This document shows, one piece after another, positions 12,401 to 22,699 of a DNA stretch of 64,000 bases. The stretch comes from Paraspadella gotoi (taxonomy: Eukaryota; Chaetognatha). Numbering within the stretch: the stretch's first letter is position 1; each line of letters starts with the position of its first letter. The notes below the pieces were generated by a model. It had not been told where the DNA came from. It saw only the letters and a program-made list of their open reading frames with translations, and did no database searches. The stretch is from NCBI GenBank assembly GCA_051294375.1, contig CM119271.1:6635632-6699631 (forward strand), read 5' to 3'. A program made the translations under genes and the position numbers.

Positions 12401-15053
12401 CACCATTCCCATCATTTCCATAGGATTCTCAGGCATCTTCGGTCGGTATGCGTTTCCGGCCATCATGGGATTCATGAGGGGTGGAGGGCCACCAGCCCAA
12501 GCAGAAGGGTTCCCCATCATCGACATATCGTTTTGTTTCTTCTCGTTAGGTTTCATTGGTGAAGCATAAGCTACGTTGACTGAGCAACCTAACAAAATAT
12601 TTTTTTTAAATTTTAAATGTCAGTCGTTTAACTACTGCGAAAAAGGGTTACCTTTAATAAGATGATCGTTCTGTTCCAAGAGGAACGCGCGCTTTCGGCG
12701 TCGGCGAAAGTGACGAAGGCGAACATACGATGCGGTCGAGGGACAAAGACGTCGGTGATTTCCCCGTATTTGGTGAAATATTCCTCGAGGTCCTCGCGCG
12801 TCACAGACTCCGTCACGCGGCCGACGAAAATGCGGCGACTCAGATGCGGCTGCGGCGCCTGAGTGGGCAGAAAAAGCGGGGAGGAAAAAAAAGAATGAGA
12901 GCGAAAAGATGATAGCGAGGACGGAGAAGAGGGAAGGGGGAAGACTGAGGTCGGAGGCAAGAATTGAAAGTCTCACAGACAGAAAGAAAAAAAGCGGATT
13001 ATGATATTATATTTAAATAGCGAAACTATCCAGAAAACAAAGAGGATGAAGAAGAAAAGAAGATAAAGATATAAAGAAGATTTAGCGATAAATAATAAAG
13101 CTTTATTTTTTATTTTTTTACGAAAACTTGAATAGAAAGATAAATCCAATACTACGCCGTTATCTTCGAAATGAGATCGTCGTCCCCCCCTAAAAAAATA
13201 CATTAAAGCGATATGACACACCCAAGAAAAACATAAAAGTATAATGTTTCCAACAGACTTATCTATCATAGAAAGACATTTGTAGTTTAATTTAAAATAA
13301 CATGAAAAAACGTAATAACAATCGATTTAAGTGTAAATCATTTTGTCTTGGTTATCGGTAATAACTACGTAACATTAATAACTACGGTAACAGTTTTGTT
13401 ATACAGGATATTAACAATCTGTATCATAAGAATGAGACCCAATTTACCTGCGTATGATCACAAGCTATCCTTCATTTTTTTTTTTCAATCTTGACGGAAA
13501 ATCCTATCGTTGCCGAGAAGTAAGTTGTAACCCGGCTGCAATCGAGATCATTGACGTTTTAATACGATACCTTTTCTGCACTTAATCATCTTCGAACAAC
13601 CGAGCAAAACGGCTTATCTATTTGCGTCAGACAAAAAATTGGTGACATCACGAACGCCGCTGGATAGAGCAGTTATAAGAAATCCACTTAAGACGTAAAA
13701 AATCGGGGACGTCTGTCAGAGGGAAAACGGGCAACGGCGAATGATGGAACGCGATGGCGATTCGCGCGACGGGCAAAAACTTCGGACGTCGACGGTCGGT
13801 CGCCTTCCGGGTTGAACCCCAAAAGGTCGATAACAGTTTATATTATATAATAGGCACGAGGAATATTTTCATGTTGACGTTCATCCAACAAAATGTATAC
13901 ATTTTTCGTTGCGTAGCATTTTCGATGAAAAAAAAAAACCACAAAAAACCAGATCAGGCAGCGAAGGACGTACACTGATGAACGCACAGAGAAACAATGC
14001 CGAAATACGTACGCTCAGGAACGAATAAGCGACAAAAAAAAAGCGTTCAAAATCGCAATTGAAACGATCGGAGAAACACCGGAAGCGGACACTCATGAAA
14101 ACGATTTTTGGGGTGAATAAAGGGGAGTAAATACAAAGAAAGACTGAATGATACTCACCCCGGGAACGATGACTTCATCGAACCCAGCAGCTTTTGATTG
14201 CGGTATCTTGACGTCGCAGAGACGACCTTCGATACGGTGACGTTCGTTCAAAGCACGGTTTTGATCCTCTAAGTTCTTGAAACGAATAAAAGCGAATCCG
14301 CGGCTCTTTCCTAGAAAATAACGGAAATTCTTCTTCACTTTTGTTTCGCGATCATACAAGCAGTATCAGATTTTGTAAAAAAATAAGAGAAAAATGATTC
14401 TGAGACCATTCCATTAAAGGCTTTAATAAATCTTGTTTTACTTTAATTATCAATGGGCCCAGACCTTCCAGATCTTTCTTGAGCTGAACCATGAGCATTT
14501 CGCCAAACTGTTCGAAGTACTCTTTCAACTGCTGCTCCTCCACCTTCCAAGGCAAGTTCATGACAATGAGGTCCGTCGTCGTCTGTATCTTGGCTTTAGC
14601 ATTGAGGCGTTTCGTCTTCGGTCCGTCCGTCTCCATCTCTCCTTCGCCTCCTTCCCCTTTTCGTTTGTTGTCCTGATATGGATATAGAAAATGTTTAATG
14701 TTTATGTTTATTGTAATCATATAAAAATAACGCAATGGCTTTCTTATTAGAAATGGCAGAAATATGCAATACAAAACTTCGACTTGGGCTTTATTCATTA
14801 GAAAATTTACCTTGGGGTAAACTACGACGAAGACACGATTTACGGACCAGTCGTTGCCGACAGGGGCAATAGACCCGTCCGTGACTCTCAGCCCGCGCCA
14901 GGATCCCGTCTCGCCGCGGTACTTGAGGCCGCAGGCGCCGGGGAACTGTCCCTGCAACGTCGCCAGGTTTAGCGTCTTGTCGTCTTCCAACGGAATCTCT
15001 ATTTCTTCTTCGTTCTCGTCCTCAACAACGCGAATGTACATGTCGTCCGACAT
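9424..15053 (-). CDS. TARDBP: TDP-43 RNA-binding protein, 6 exons, frameshift in exon 4
   Basis: Nuclear RNA-binding regulator of splicing and mRNA stability. Exons: 15053-14811, 14672-14465, 14310-14159, 12858-12652, 12588-12404, 9663-9424. Exon 1 is the N-terminal domain (YIRVVEDENEEEIEIPLEDD, FPGACGLKYRG). Exons 2-3 form RRM1 (TTDLIVMNLPWKVEEQQLKE, GKSRGFAFIRF). Exon 4 holds RRM2 (RRIFVGRVTESVTREDLEEY, HRMFAFVTFAD). Exons 5-6 are the Met/Gly-rich tail ending YGGYGGGGVW. Within exon 4 near 12685-12695 the frame breaks: conserved LLEQNDHLIKG lies in another frame from AFVTFADAESA, and the exon 4/5 junction fits only that second frame. Intron 2 uses a weak GTCTGG donor. An acceptor-like site sits 29 nt before the ATG. 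The last intron (2.7 kb) hosts an opposite-strand gene. Confidence 0.93.
10285..11902 (+). CDS. Unrecognised type I membrane protein nested in TARDBP intron 5, 4 exons
   Basis: The only plus-strand gene. Exons 10285-11345, 11423-11612, 11693-11783 and 11859-11902 join in phases 2, 0 and 1 with GT-AG introns to give 461 residues. Residues 1-21 look like a signal peptide with a hydrophobic FITLTIL core. An acidic DDDDED stretch follows, then a roughly 300-residue ectodomain with at least six cysteines. One membrane helix (WIIVVVVAIVMFIFAVLITV, about residues 326-348) leads to a tail of about 108 residues with 11 tyrosines. Tail motifs include YESI, YENP (YxN, the Grb2-SH2 type) and YSEV, suggesting phosphotyrosine signalling or YxxPhi sorting (inference). 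I recognise no ectodomain family. The gene lies entirely inside an intron of TARDBP, transcribed the other way. The start is the first in-frame ATG giving a signal peptide and could extend upstream. Confidence 0.78.
12859..14158. other. TARDBP intron 3
   Basis: A 1.3-kb intron, AT-rich, with short poly-A/T tracts. No open frame of either strand has recognisable content. Confidence 0.6.
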
Positions 15054-15354
15054 GGTTTTTTTTTTAGCTTTAATTTACTTTTCTGTATATAATTATGAAA
15101 AATTAACGATTAAAATCAACGAAAGAATGTTTTTTCAAAATAATAAAAGAATAAAACATTTGCCGAAATGAGCGAATATCGATCGAGGGAAAAAATGAAA
15201 TTATGTAACTTTAAAAAAAAAAGGCTGCAACATAATGTGAATAACGTAAAGGACATGGCACTTCTGAGGTCATGAAAATAAAAACAGTACGTCGTTTGGA
15301 TCTTCGCCCAGTTACTTTCTTGTCTCTATTTTTTTTTCTCTTTCAAGCAAAGTT

Positions 15355-15360
15355 TTTATT
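15355..15360 (-). promoter_or_regulatory. Polyadenylation signal AATAAA of TELO2
   Basis: AATAAA begins about a dozen bases after the TELO2 stop codon on the minus strand, implying a very short 3' UTR before TARDBP, whose start is 318 bp downstream of the stop. Confidence 0.5.
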
Positions 15361-15371
15361 TTTTTTTTAAA

Positions 15372-18278
15372 TCAGTTCTTCTGCCATCCCTGCGAGAGCG
15401 CGGTGAGCAAGAGGGTGAGCGTTTGCTGCGCTTGACGCTGACACTCTGGTTCCGGGTCCCGTGCCGCCACCTCTTCGAGCCAAGCCTTCGTGTCGAGCAA
15501 TTCTGCCTGGAAGTCGGCGACTAGGATGGCGGGCGGCAGAGAGATGACGACGATGGAGAGGGCGTAAATGAGGGATACCCGGACGTATGTTTGCGAGTGG
15601 TAGCGGATACACCACACGACCTCCAGCAGAGACGCGGCCATGTTCCGACAGACCGAGGTATTGACTGCCGAGTAAAGGAGGACGCCGAGGGTGTAGAGAA
15701 GGCGCCCGAGCAGCAGGTGATCCTTGTCGAGGAGATCGAGAGACGCACTTGGCCGATCGAGCATCTTGAGGAGCGGAAAAAAGAATGAGCCAGCGACAGA
15801 TCCGAAGCGATTGGGCACGGGCGTCGGCGACGGCTTGGTTCGTCCCTTGGAGATGATCTTTGTTTTGGCGTCGATCCGTTTTTTAACGATTGTGGACCAA
15901 TGTTCTAATTCGTTGGCGCCGGCAGAAAGGGCAGCTTCGCCATTAGCTTTAGAGCCTTCGTCGCCGGGGAACCAGAGATTCGAAGGTGCGTCGGGGTTCG
16001 AAAGTTCTTGAGCGCCGTTGCTCAGCACTTCCAGAATATCCATTCGCTGGCGGATGCTGTAATTGCGCTCGTAAAACTCGCAGGTGAGGTAGGAAGCCAC
16101 CTTCTTGGGCGCCTTGACGACGAGAGCGATGAGGGCGTTGAGTCGCAGCTCTTCGAAGTTATAGTTGTGGACGCCGAGACGATCAGCTAGATGCAAGAGG
16201 ATGCGCGCCATCTCAACGCCCACCTCTTCCATGGTTTCGGCCTGCGCGCCGCGGATAAGAGATTCACAATTTTCTAAGCACACGAAAAGTGTCTTCGAAT
16301 TCGGGTCGTTGGCGTCTTGGCCTTTGAGAAGACCGAGCATGCACTCTTGAAGGTACTTTGGAGCCTTGCTCCGGACGGATTTGTCGTAAACTGGCTCGTT
16401 AGATATAAAAGGTTCCAGGTCGTCGTCGCTGTCTAATTCTTCCACTTTTTTGGATTCACCATCTTCGACGCGTTCGATGTGGTTGTTATTTGATACTTTG
16501 ACTTCATCTCCGATTTTTTCCGTGGACGGCGTTGTCCCGTCGATTTCTAGCTTATTGAGTGCTTCTGCCAATTCACTCGACGACAGATCGTTTATCGAAA
16601 TGCTAGACCCTGACTTGGAGTCCCACTTGGGAAAAATTCCAGTAGGCAAAATCTTGTCGCCGATTTTAACCGAGGGCATTTCCGGAGGTTTACTGAGCCG
16701 CTTGGCCTCTTTGATGAGTTGTTCCACTTCCTCGGTAGCGGCGTGTTCGAACTCAAGCTTATCGCTAAAAGTATCGGCGCGCGTTATTTGCGCCTCCGTG
16801 CGAAGAATATCTACTGTATTTTCGGCCAGGATCATGCCCAACTCCCGGATCATCAGAGTGGACGAGGAGAGGTGGCACGACATGCCGGACAACAACTTAG
16901 AAAGAAAGACGTCGCCATTTTGGCGAATGTCCTCGGGGGTGAGACAGGCCATGGCGCAAAGCAGAGCCTTTGTAAGATAAGCGTGTTGATCCAAACTCGT
17001 GTGTTTGAGGTAATTCTCCGTTCCCCAAACGTCGAAGAGTCTGGAGACAGTTTTGATGAAAACCGACTGTCTCAAGGCTGGCTGCTTAATAGTAACGCTC
17101 GACAAATAACCCATAATGTTTTGCAGAATGAGAGGGTTTGAGAAATGTCGATGGAAGAGAAACTTGTTGGTTAAAAGGAAGACGGCTTTGGCTTTTTTCG
17201 TAAGAAAGTCCGCGCCGAGGATACACTGAACCCCGACGGGATGTGCCGAGTGCCGCAAGAGCGGCAGAAGCGTGGCTTCTAAACAAGTGTCTGGGACACT
17301 GAGAAAAATGTTATTGAAAAGATCTTTCCAGTCCCGATGATCGAGGCAAGTCATTCCATTCGAGGAGAGAAGTTGAACTAAAACTTGATCGCCGTAGTCG
17401 CCAGAGGCGAAGCAAAGGCGCCCCACAACGGTTCCGAGAAACACCGGCACCGACGTCGGGAGAGGCTGCTGAGAATATTCTTTTTCCAACATAATCTCGG
17501 AGATAGCGAGGGTAAGCTGTAGAACCACGAAAGTATAATACGACTTAAGGGAAAGATATTTGGGAGTTTGTTCCTTTAATTTGTTGGCGGCAATATGCGG
17601 GAAAGCCGTGAGAGCCGACAAAACTTTGTCCGAGAAGCCAAGAAGCACATGCGGCTCGATGGCCTCGTGATGGCCCACCGCGTGTTGAAAGAAGATGTTC
17701 CTAAAGCTGTCAGAAGTAAAGAACTTTTCCAGCATTGCCAACACGCGGGAGAGTCGAATGCCCTGTGGCAGGCTCTTGAGACGTTCGCAAAAGACCAAAA
17801 GGACGCAGGAGGGGATTCCCTCGAGGAAAAATGGATCTATGAATCGCTTTCGCTGCTTCTTGTTTAAAGTGTCAAACCATGGAGTGTCAAAACTGTCGAT
17901 GATGTGGTTGAGTACAGCGCTATACCCTCCACGCGCCGAAAACTCTCGTCGATGGCGCAAGAGTTCGGGACTGGCTTCGATTTCATTCTTGACGATTTTA
18001 CCACCCTTGCTAGAGTAGGTATCCTTGGGAGTGCCACGGAGAGGGAGAAAGTCGAGAAGGGCTTTTAAAGTGGCAAGGATGCGGCGAGTTCGTTCGTTGA
18101 TGGGATCTTCATCGGGTTGATTGGAAGCGCCCTCTTCGGGGGGGTCCTCCACGACCTTGAGAACGTCGCTGGATTTCGCCTCGAGCTTCTCTCCGTTCGA
18201 AGTCGAAATGGTGTGGCCGCGAAGGCGAAGCGCCAACAGGCAGTCCTTTGTCAAACGCATCACCTCCGTCGAAGTCAT
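15372..18278 (-). CDS. TELO2: TELO2 (TEL2), single exon, 968 aa
   Basis: Subunit of the TTT complex (TELO2-TTI1-TTI2) that works with HSP90/R2TP to stabilise PIKK kinases such as ATM, mTOR and SMG1. The reading frame is uninterrupted from the ATG at 18278. It shows the helical-repeat TEL2 character throughout. The diagnostic C-terminal region reads YTLGVLLYSAVNTSVCRNMA, EVVWCIRYHSQTYVRVSLIY, then AWLEEVAARDPEPECQRQA. An acidic/Ser-rich linker (about residues 560-640) joins the N- and C-terminal arrays, where animal TELO2 carries CK2-type sites; here it includes ELDSDDDLEPF. At 968 aa it is longer than human (837 aa). It has no introns although neighbouring genes do. Identity is from family memory and is strong in the C-terminal domain. 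Confidence 0.9.
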   Translation of the reverse strand: MTSTEVMRLTKDCLLALRLRGHTISTSNGEKLEAKSSDVLKVVEDPPEEGASNQPDEDPINERTRRILATLKALLDFLPLRGTPKDTYSSKGGKIVKNEIEASPELLRHRREFSARGGYSAVLNHIIDSFDTPWFDTLNKKQRKRFIDPFFLEGIPSCVLLVFCERLKSLPQGIRLSRVLAMLEKFFTSDSFRNIFFQHAVGHHEAIEPHVLLGFSDKVLSALTAFPHIAANKLKEQTPKYLSLKSYYTFVVLQLTLAISEIMLEKEYSQQPLPTSVPVFLGTVVGRLCFASGDYGDQVLVQLLSSNGMTCLDHRDWKDLFNNIFLSVPDTCLEATLLPLLRHSAHPVGVQCILGADFLTKKAKAVFLLTNKFLFHRHFSNPLILQNIMGYLSSVTIKQPALRQSVFIKTVSRLFDVWGTENYLKHTSLDQHAYLTKALLCAMACLTPEDIRQNGDVFLSKLLSGMSCHLSSSTLMIRELGMILAENTVDILRTEAQITRADTFSDKLEFEHAATEEVEQLIKEAKRLSKPPEMPSVKIGDKILPTGIFPKWDSKSGSSISINDLSSSELAEALNKLEIDGTTPSTEKIGDEVKVSNNNHIERVEDGESKKVEELDSDDDLEPFISNEPVYDKSVRSKAPKYLQECMLGLLKGQDANDPNSKTLFVCLENCESLIRGAQAETMEEVGVEMARILLHLADRLGVHNYNFEELRLNALIALVVKAPKKVASYLTCEFYERNYSIRQRMDILEVLSNGAQELSNPDAPSNLWFPGDEGSKANGEAALSAGANELEHWSTIVKKRIDAKTKIISKGRTKPSPTPVPNRFGSVAGSFFFPLLKMLDRPSASLDLLDKDHLLLGRLLYTLGVLLYSAVNTSVCRNMAASLLEVVWCIRYHSQTYVRVSLIYALSIVVISLPPAILVADFQAELLDTKAWLEEVAARDPEPECQRQAQQTLTLLLTALSQGWQKN

Positions 18279-19182
18279 CGTCCAGAAATCACCGGGGAAT
18301 ATCGTTAAGAAATTAGATTTGTTTAAATTATAAAGACAGCTGACGGGAATGAAAGAGGGTTGAGAAACATATAATTACGCCGTAGAATTTTTAATAAATT
18401 ACAACTGGAATATAGTATATAGAATTTTATCACGAAGTGGGACAATTTGGTATTGAATGCCTTAGAAAAGACACTGCTATCTGCTTTGATTTAACATATA
18501 AATCTAAATTTCGTAAAACGACTCATAAGTCTGATTCGTGATAGAATATTTCACAGAAAAATAAAATTTATTACTAAAAATTAAATTTAACTTAAAACAA
18601 GGACGGTATAATAAGTTTTGAAAACACCGAGTTTTAATAAATACAGTTTTCCTATTAGCTATTAGCTATTTTTCTTATTCAACATTCTATTTTTCTAAAA
18701 CTTGAACAATCAACATTTAATTAGGACCCTTTAAAGGTTTTAACTAGTGTTTTACTACCCGCTTTTTGGAGAAATAACTTGAGAGCATAATTCAAGTCCC
18801 GACAGCAAAAGTGATCAATGTATACAACTACGTACGTAACTATTTATGGCGTACTATTAGATCCGATTAAGATTTGCCCGAAACGGAAAAAATAAAACTC
18901 TCGTGCTGTTCTGAATACTAAGTACGAAATAAATTTATCACCCTTGATCACAATCCAGCTAAGCGGCCACCAAAATGGTAAACGAAATTGTAAAACAAGC
19001 AGAACGTAAATGGAATTGAAGATCTTTCGATTAGTGAAACGAAAGTCCACGGGTACTAAACAGCGCTAAAGCTCCGGAACAATAAAAAGAGCGTCGAAGG
19101 TGTGAGACCTGACCAGAAGTTTCACGCATAAGAAAATAGATCATCGTAATCTCAATTTTAGCAGTGGGGAGTTAGAAAAACT
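18279..19182. other. Spacer between AVL9 and TELO2
   Basis: About 900 bp, AT-rich, with short direct duplications such as tattagctattagctatt near 18652-18671. No gene, RNA or repeat family recognised. Confidence 0.5.
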
Positions 19183-22086
19183 TCACTCGCTCATTTCCTG
19201 CGTAGCGGAAGAGTCTTCGACAGCAACGTCCTCGTCTTCGTACTTGGTTCTCTTTCCACCGTGCCACCAAGACGAAATGCTAGTCCTGGCGTTGACAATG
19301 GCTCCGCCCACAACTTTGCTCGTGGAAACGACGGCCTTGCCGGTGTTGGCGGCAGCTGCGGTTATTTTGCGCCCGCTCTGCGAGGAGGACATGGTGTGAG
19401 AAACTTTAAGTTTGATGTCTCCGACGCTGAGATGGGGGCTAGCGCCTGGATGCGACGGTTCCGTCGCCTCCAGACCTGGCCACACTTCGGGCCCCGTTCC
19501 GCGCCGCCTCCAAACCCGATAATTGTGAGTGTTTTGTAACGCGAAGACGAATGCTGGATTGAAGTCGTGAAGGTGATTTTGGTCACCTTTGACAGATGCG
19601 ACCAGCAATGACTGAAGATAGGTCTTGACTTGAGCCCGAATCCACTCATCGCCTCCCTCCCAAACGCTGCTGTCTTCGACGGCCTCGACTTGACGGAGAA
19701 GTTGATCGGCGAAACGAAGGTCGGCCGTGGTGAGGGCGACGAGGCGCTTGAGGTCGTGGTCGTGCCATTCAATGTCGAACGAATGGACGGGACCCTCGGG
19801 CAAATGCTCTGTCGATCCAACGCCGAACGCTCCGGGCTCTTCTTCGACGACGGGCGCGATGGTTTCAATGGAGATAACGACGTCGGACAACTTTATCTTC
19901 TGTTTGAAAAGAATGTTGGTGGCGCCGATGACGAAACCTCGCACGGTGTCTCCCTGAACTACGTCCAGGTGTTGCAGACTAGCATAGGGGTAACAAACGT
20001 TTCCTTTCTCAAAGATCGTCAGAGGAAAGCCAAAGCTATCCTGGGCCAAAGCCGTGGATTCCTCGGGGGTAGCAGATTCCACTCGAGAATCGTTAAGATA
20101 TTCTATGCTAAGATGCTCCACTGAGGGCGACTGCGACATAAGCTCGGCCGCTCCGCCTTTACCCGTTCCTTTCGATGGAGAGGATCCTCCGGATTCTTCC
20201 TTGTCCTCAGCAAACCGCCCGTCGCCGGCGCCGAATCCCCAGCCGCCTTTCCAAACGTCGAACAGCTTATTCTTAACCAAAGACGCTCGGGCGGACAAAT
20301 TGACCGAGCGTTCGCTGAGGATGGAGGCTTTGCTATCGCTGTGTTTAATCCCAAGCGCGTTCTCGGCGTCCTCGTTCTCTGGCGACGCCCCAGTGGCTTC
20401 CATAATCGGCGCCGACCGCTCATCGACGCCCTCGTCTGAAATGGCGTCGAGGCCCAGTTTCTCTTTGCCCTTAGAGCTGGCGCTCATCATCCGGTCGATC
20501 TCGTCAAGAAGGGCGTCCTCGCCCGTGTCGTTAGACCCGTGAAAATCAGTCGTTCTGACGACGTCGCATTTATTGTCTTGGACGCTGACGCTGGCGGCGG
20601 CGGCGCCGCCAAATGCGAACGACTCGTCGGCGCCGAAGGCATCTTCACCTTCTTCCTCATTGAGCGTCTCTATGCCGACCTCCTCTTCGTCGAGACTAAG
20701 GTCTTCCATTCTGTCCTCGAGATTGTCGTTGACCGAGAGCGGGGGTTCCACGCAGAGAGACGAGAGCGACTGCGTTTCGGCCTCCAAGTGGTCGTCCCTC
20801 TTCAGATCTTCTTTGTTCAGGAAAAGCGGGCTGGCGGAACGATCCCTGCCTGCACCGCAGACTCGTCGCTTCGGCGCCTTAAGGCTGGCCTTGAAGTGGC
20901 CTCCCCTTGTAGGGAGGCTGTCGCCAGATCCAGAGAACCCAGAGTCGTCCTTTTCGGTTCTGGAGACGGAGTCGGGCGCAGGTGGGTCCGAGTCTCTGAC
21001 AGGAAGCGAAGTGAAACCGACGTTGGTCATAGTCATGGCGGAATCGGTCAGCGTTGCCATCCGATCGGTGCTGCACTCAGATGCTGAAAAATCAGAGACG
21101 TCGCCGCGGTTGTTTCCCGCCGCAGCCTCCGCGCCTCCGAGGCTGGAGCGTCGGGTGACGATGACGAAGTCCGACGCGAGGCTGGCGGCGCCGGATTTAA
21201 TAGAAAACGCAGTCTCGTCATCAAAATCGCCCCGCGCCGTTTTGCCCTCGGGCATCAACTCGCAAGACCGGTAGAGCCCGTCCTCCAACATCTTAGGTAG
21301 GAGACTGAGTAAGGTGAGGACAATGCCGCCCGTCAAAGCGAGAACCGGCGTTTGACTAGGCGAAGCAAAGAAAAGAATTCGACGCTCGAGCAAAACCAGC
21401 TTGATGAGGAGCAAGAAATTGTGGCGGAATCTCAAAACGAAATCTCGGGCGGAAAGGCCGACGAAGAGTTGCGAGTCCTCCTGCAAATAGGCGAGGGCCG
21501 ATCGAGGAGAGGGGCACGAGTATTGGAGAATCAGGCTCGAGGCAAGCTGCCGGAACAACTCTTGCAGAATATCTTTGTGTTCAAAGTTCTTTTGTTCGAA
21601 ATAGGCTTGGGTGACGGGCTTGAGATGGGCCTCGACCACTCCATAAGCAGGGATCGAAGTCAGCACGCAAATGGCCTTTTGCACTGTGTTGCGCGTGAAC
21701 TCGGCCTTGTCGCCATCGAGCTCTCGTGCATCAATTTGACGGCAGCAGGAAGTACCGAAAATGGCGCTCGATCCAGAAACCGTTCCGGATTGATACTTTG
21801 GGGGGAGAGTGAAAAATACGGCGTCATCACTCCAGTGGTGGGCGCCGTCCGGCAATGCCAACGAAGGCAGAAGCCTCCGCCACTCGTCCGGCATTTCAAA
21901 GCTGAGGGACTCCACGAGCCGAGATGTCCCGGTTCCGCGAGACGGAAAATCATCTCCAGTGACTTCGGGCGATGCGTCGAGTGGAGATGAGAGTGGTGGA
22001 TAAGAAAACTCGACTTGACAGCCTTTTTTGTGATGAAACCCAACCACCATCACATGCAAAAGCGCGTGGGTCTCGTTGGCCGTCAT
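19183..22086 (-). CDS. AVL9: AVL9 homologue, single exon, 967 aa
   Basis: DENN-related protein implicated in late secretory traffic and cell migration. The N-terminal longin/DENN part is clear: VVGFHHKKGCQVEFSYPPL, then DAVFFTLPPKYQSGTVSGSS, FGTSCCRQIDARELDG, RNTVQKAICVLTSIPAYGVV and LLLIKLVLLERRILFFASPS (residues 10-260). The middle third (about 300-650) is acidic, Ser-rich and looks disordered. The second conserved block begins FPLTIFEKGNVCYPYASLQH (about 700) and continues with FVIGATNILFKQK, ending in an alanine/serine-rich tail. The start is the ATG at 22086; there are no introns. Identity rests on the conserved blocks. The function is that of the family, not visible in the sequence. Confidence 0.9.
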   Translation of the reverse strand: MTANETHALLHVMVVGFHHKKGCQVEFSYPPLSSPLDASPEVTGDDFPSRGTGTSRLVESLSFEMPDEWRRLLPSLALPDGAHHWSDDAVFFTLPPKYQSGTVSGSSAIFGTSCCRQIDARELDGDKAEFTRNTVQKAICVLTSIPAYGVVEAHLKPVTQAYFEQKNFEHKDILQELFRQLASSLILQYSCPSPRSALAYLQEDSQLFVGLSARDFVLRFRHNFLLLIKLVLLERRILFFASPSQTPVLALTGGIVLTLLSLLPKMLEDGLYRSCELMPEGKTARGDFDDETAFSIKSGAASLASDFVIVTRRSSLGGAEAAAGNNRGDVSDFSASECSTDRMATLTDSAMTMTNVGFTSLPVRDSDPPAPDSVSRTEKDDSGFSGSGDSLPTRGGHFKASLKAPKRRVCGAGRDRSASPLFLNKEDLKRDDHLEAETQSLSSLCVEPPLSVNDNLEDRMEDLSLDEEEVGIETLNEEEGEDAFGADESFAFGGAAAASVSVQDNKCDVVRTTDFHGSNDTGEDALLDEIDRMMSASSKGKEKLGLDAISDEGVDERSAPIMEATGASPENEDAENALGIKHSDSKASILSERSVNLSARASLVKNKLFDVWKGGWGFGAGDGRFAEDKEESGGSSPSKGTGKGGAAELMSQSPSVEHLSIEYLNDSRVESATPEESTALAQDSFGFPLTIFEKGNVCYPYASLQHLDVVQGDTVRGFVIGATNILFKQKIKLSDVVISIETIAPVVEEEPGAFGVGSTEHLPEGPVHSFDIEWHDHDLKRLVALTTADLRFADQLLRQVEAVEDSSVWEGGDEWIRAQVKTYLQSLLVASVKGDQNHLHDFNPAFVFALQNTHNYRVWRRRGTGPEVWPGLEATEPSHPGASPHLSVGDIKLKVSHTMSSSQSGRKITAAAANTGKAVVSTSKVVGGAIVNARTSISSWWHGGKRTKYEDEDVAVEDSSATQEMSE

Positions 22087-22221
22087 TGTTTTTTTAAATA
22101 CGTCTCATTTCGCCATATGGAATCAAAGCCCAGCCCTTTTTGCTTTCGAAAATAAAGAGAAAAAAATTATACATTGAGGAAACGACGGTGTTAATAAATG
22201 AGTAAAACAGTAAAGTTAAAA

Positions 22222-22456
22222 GGACAACGTTAAAAAACATAAAGCTTGAAAAATTGATCAAGCTCAACAATTTTTTTTTTTTGCGAAAAAAAAAGAAGTC
22301 AAAAATCTGTATCTTCGTTCTCCAAATCGACGATAAAGTCAAACTCGTCTTTAGTTAATGGCTGCACCGAGAGTCGTGCCTTGGTGAAAAGAGCCAAGTT
22401 CTTCAACGGCCCGCCCGTGCGCTTGTGCTTTTCATGTATCGACTTTAGTTGGTGCA
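22222..22456. repeat. Left copy of a duplicated THYN1 3' segment beside the gap
   Basis: Nearly identical to 22467-22699, with a few substitutions (for example ttagttaat against ttagtcaaa) and homopolymer-length differences. It contains the 3' end of THYN1 exon 2 and its downstream flank. It stops abruptly at the N run. It is best read as an unmerged second haplotype. Confidence 0.9.
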
Positions 22457-22466
22457 NNNNNNNNNN
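22457..22466. other. Assembly gap (10 N)
   Basis: Ten N characters, with the two flanks carrying the same sequence. The true gap length is unknown and may be negative, meaning an overlap. Confidence 0.99.
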
Positions 22467-22699
22467 GGACAACGTTAAAAAATATAAAGCTTGAAAAATT
22501 GATCAAGCTCAACAATATTTTTTTTGCGAAAAAAAAAGAAATCAAAAATCTGTATCTTCGTTCTCCAAATCGACGATGAAGTCAAACTCGTCTTTAGTCA
22601 AAGGCTGCACCGAGAGTCGTGCCTTGGTGAAAAGAGCCAAGTTTTTCAACGGCCCGCCCGTGCGCTTGTGCTTTTCATGTATTGACTTTAGTTGGTGCA
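22467..22699. repeat. Right copy of the duplicated THYN1 3' segment
   Basis: Matches 22222-22456 base for base except for scattered substitutions. This copy is continuous with the rest of THYN1, so it is taken as the genuine gene end. Confidence 0.9.

Noticed and set aside
22094-22342. Hydrophobic 82-codon frame next to AVL9
   Set aside because: Phe/Leu-rich because it reads poly-T spacer; it overlaps the duplicated THYN1 3' flank.
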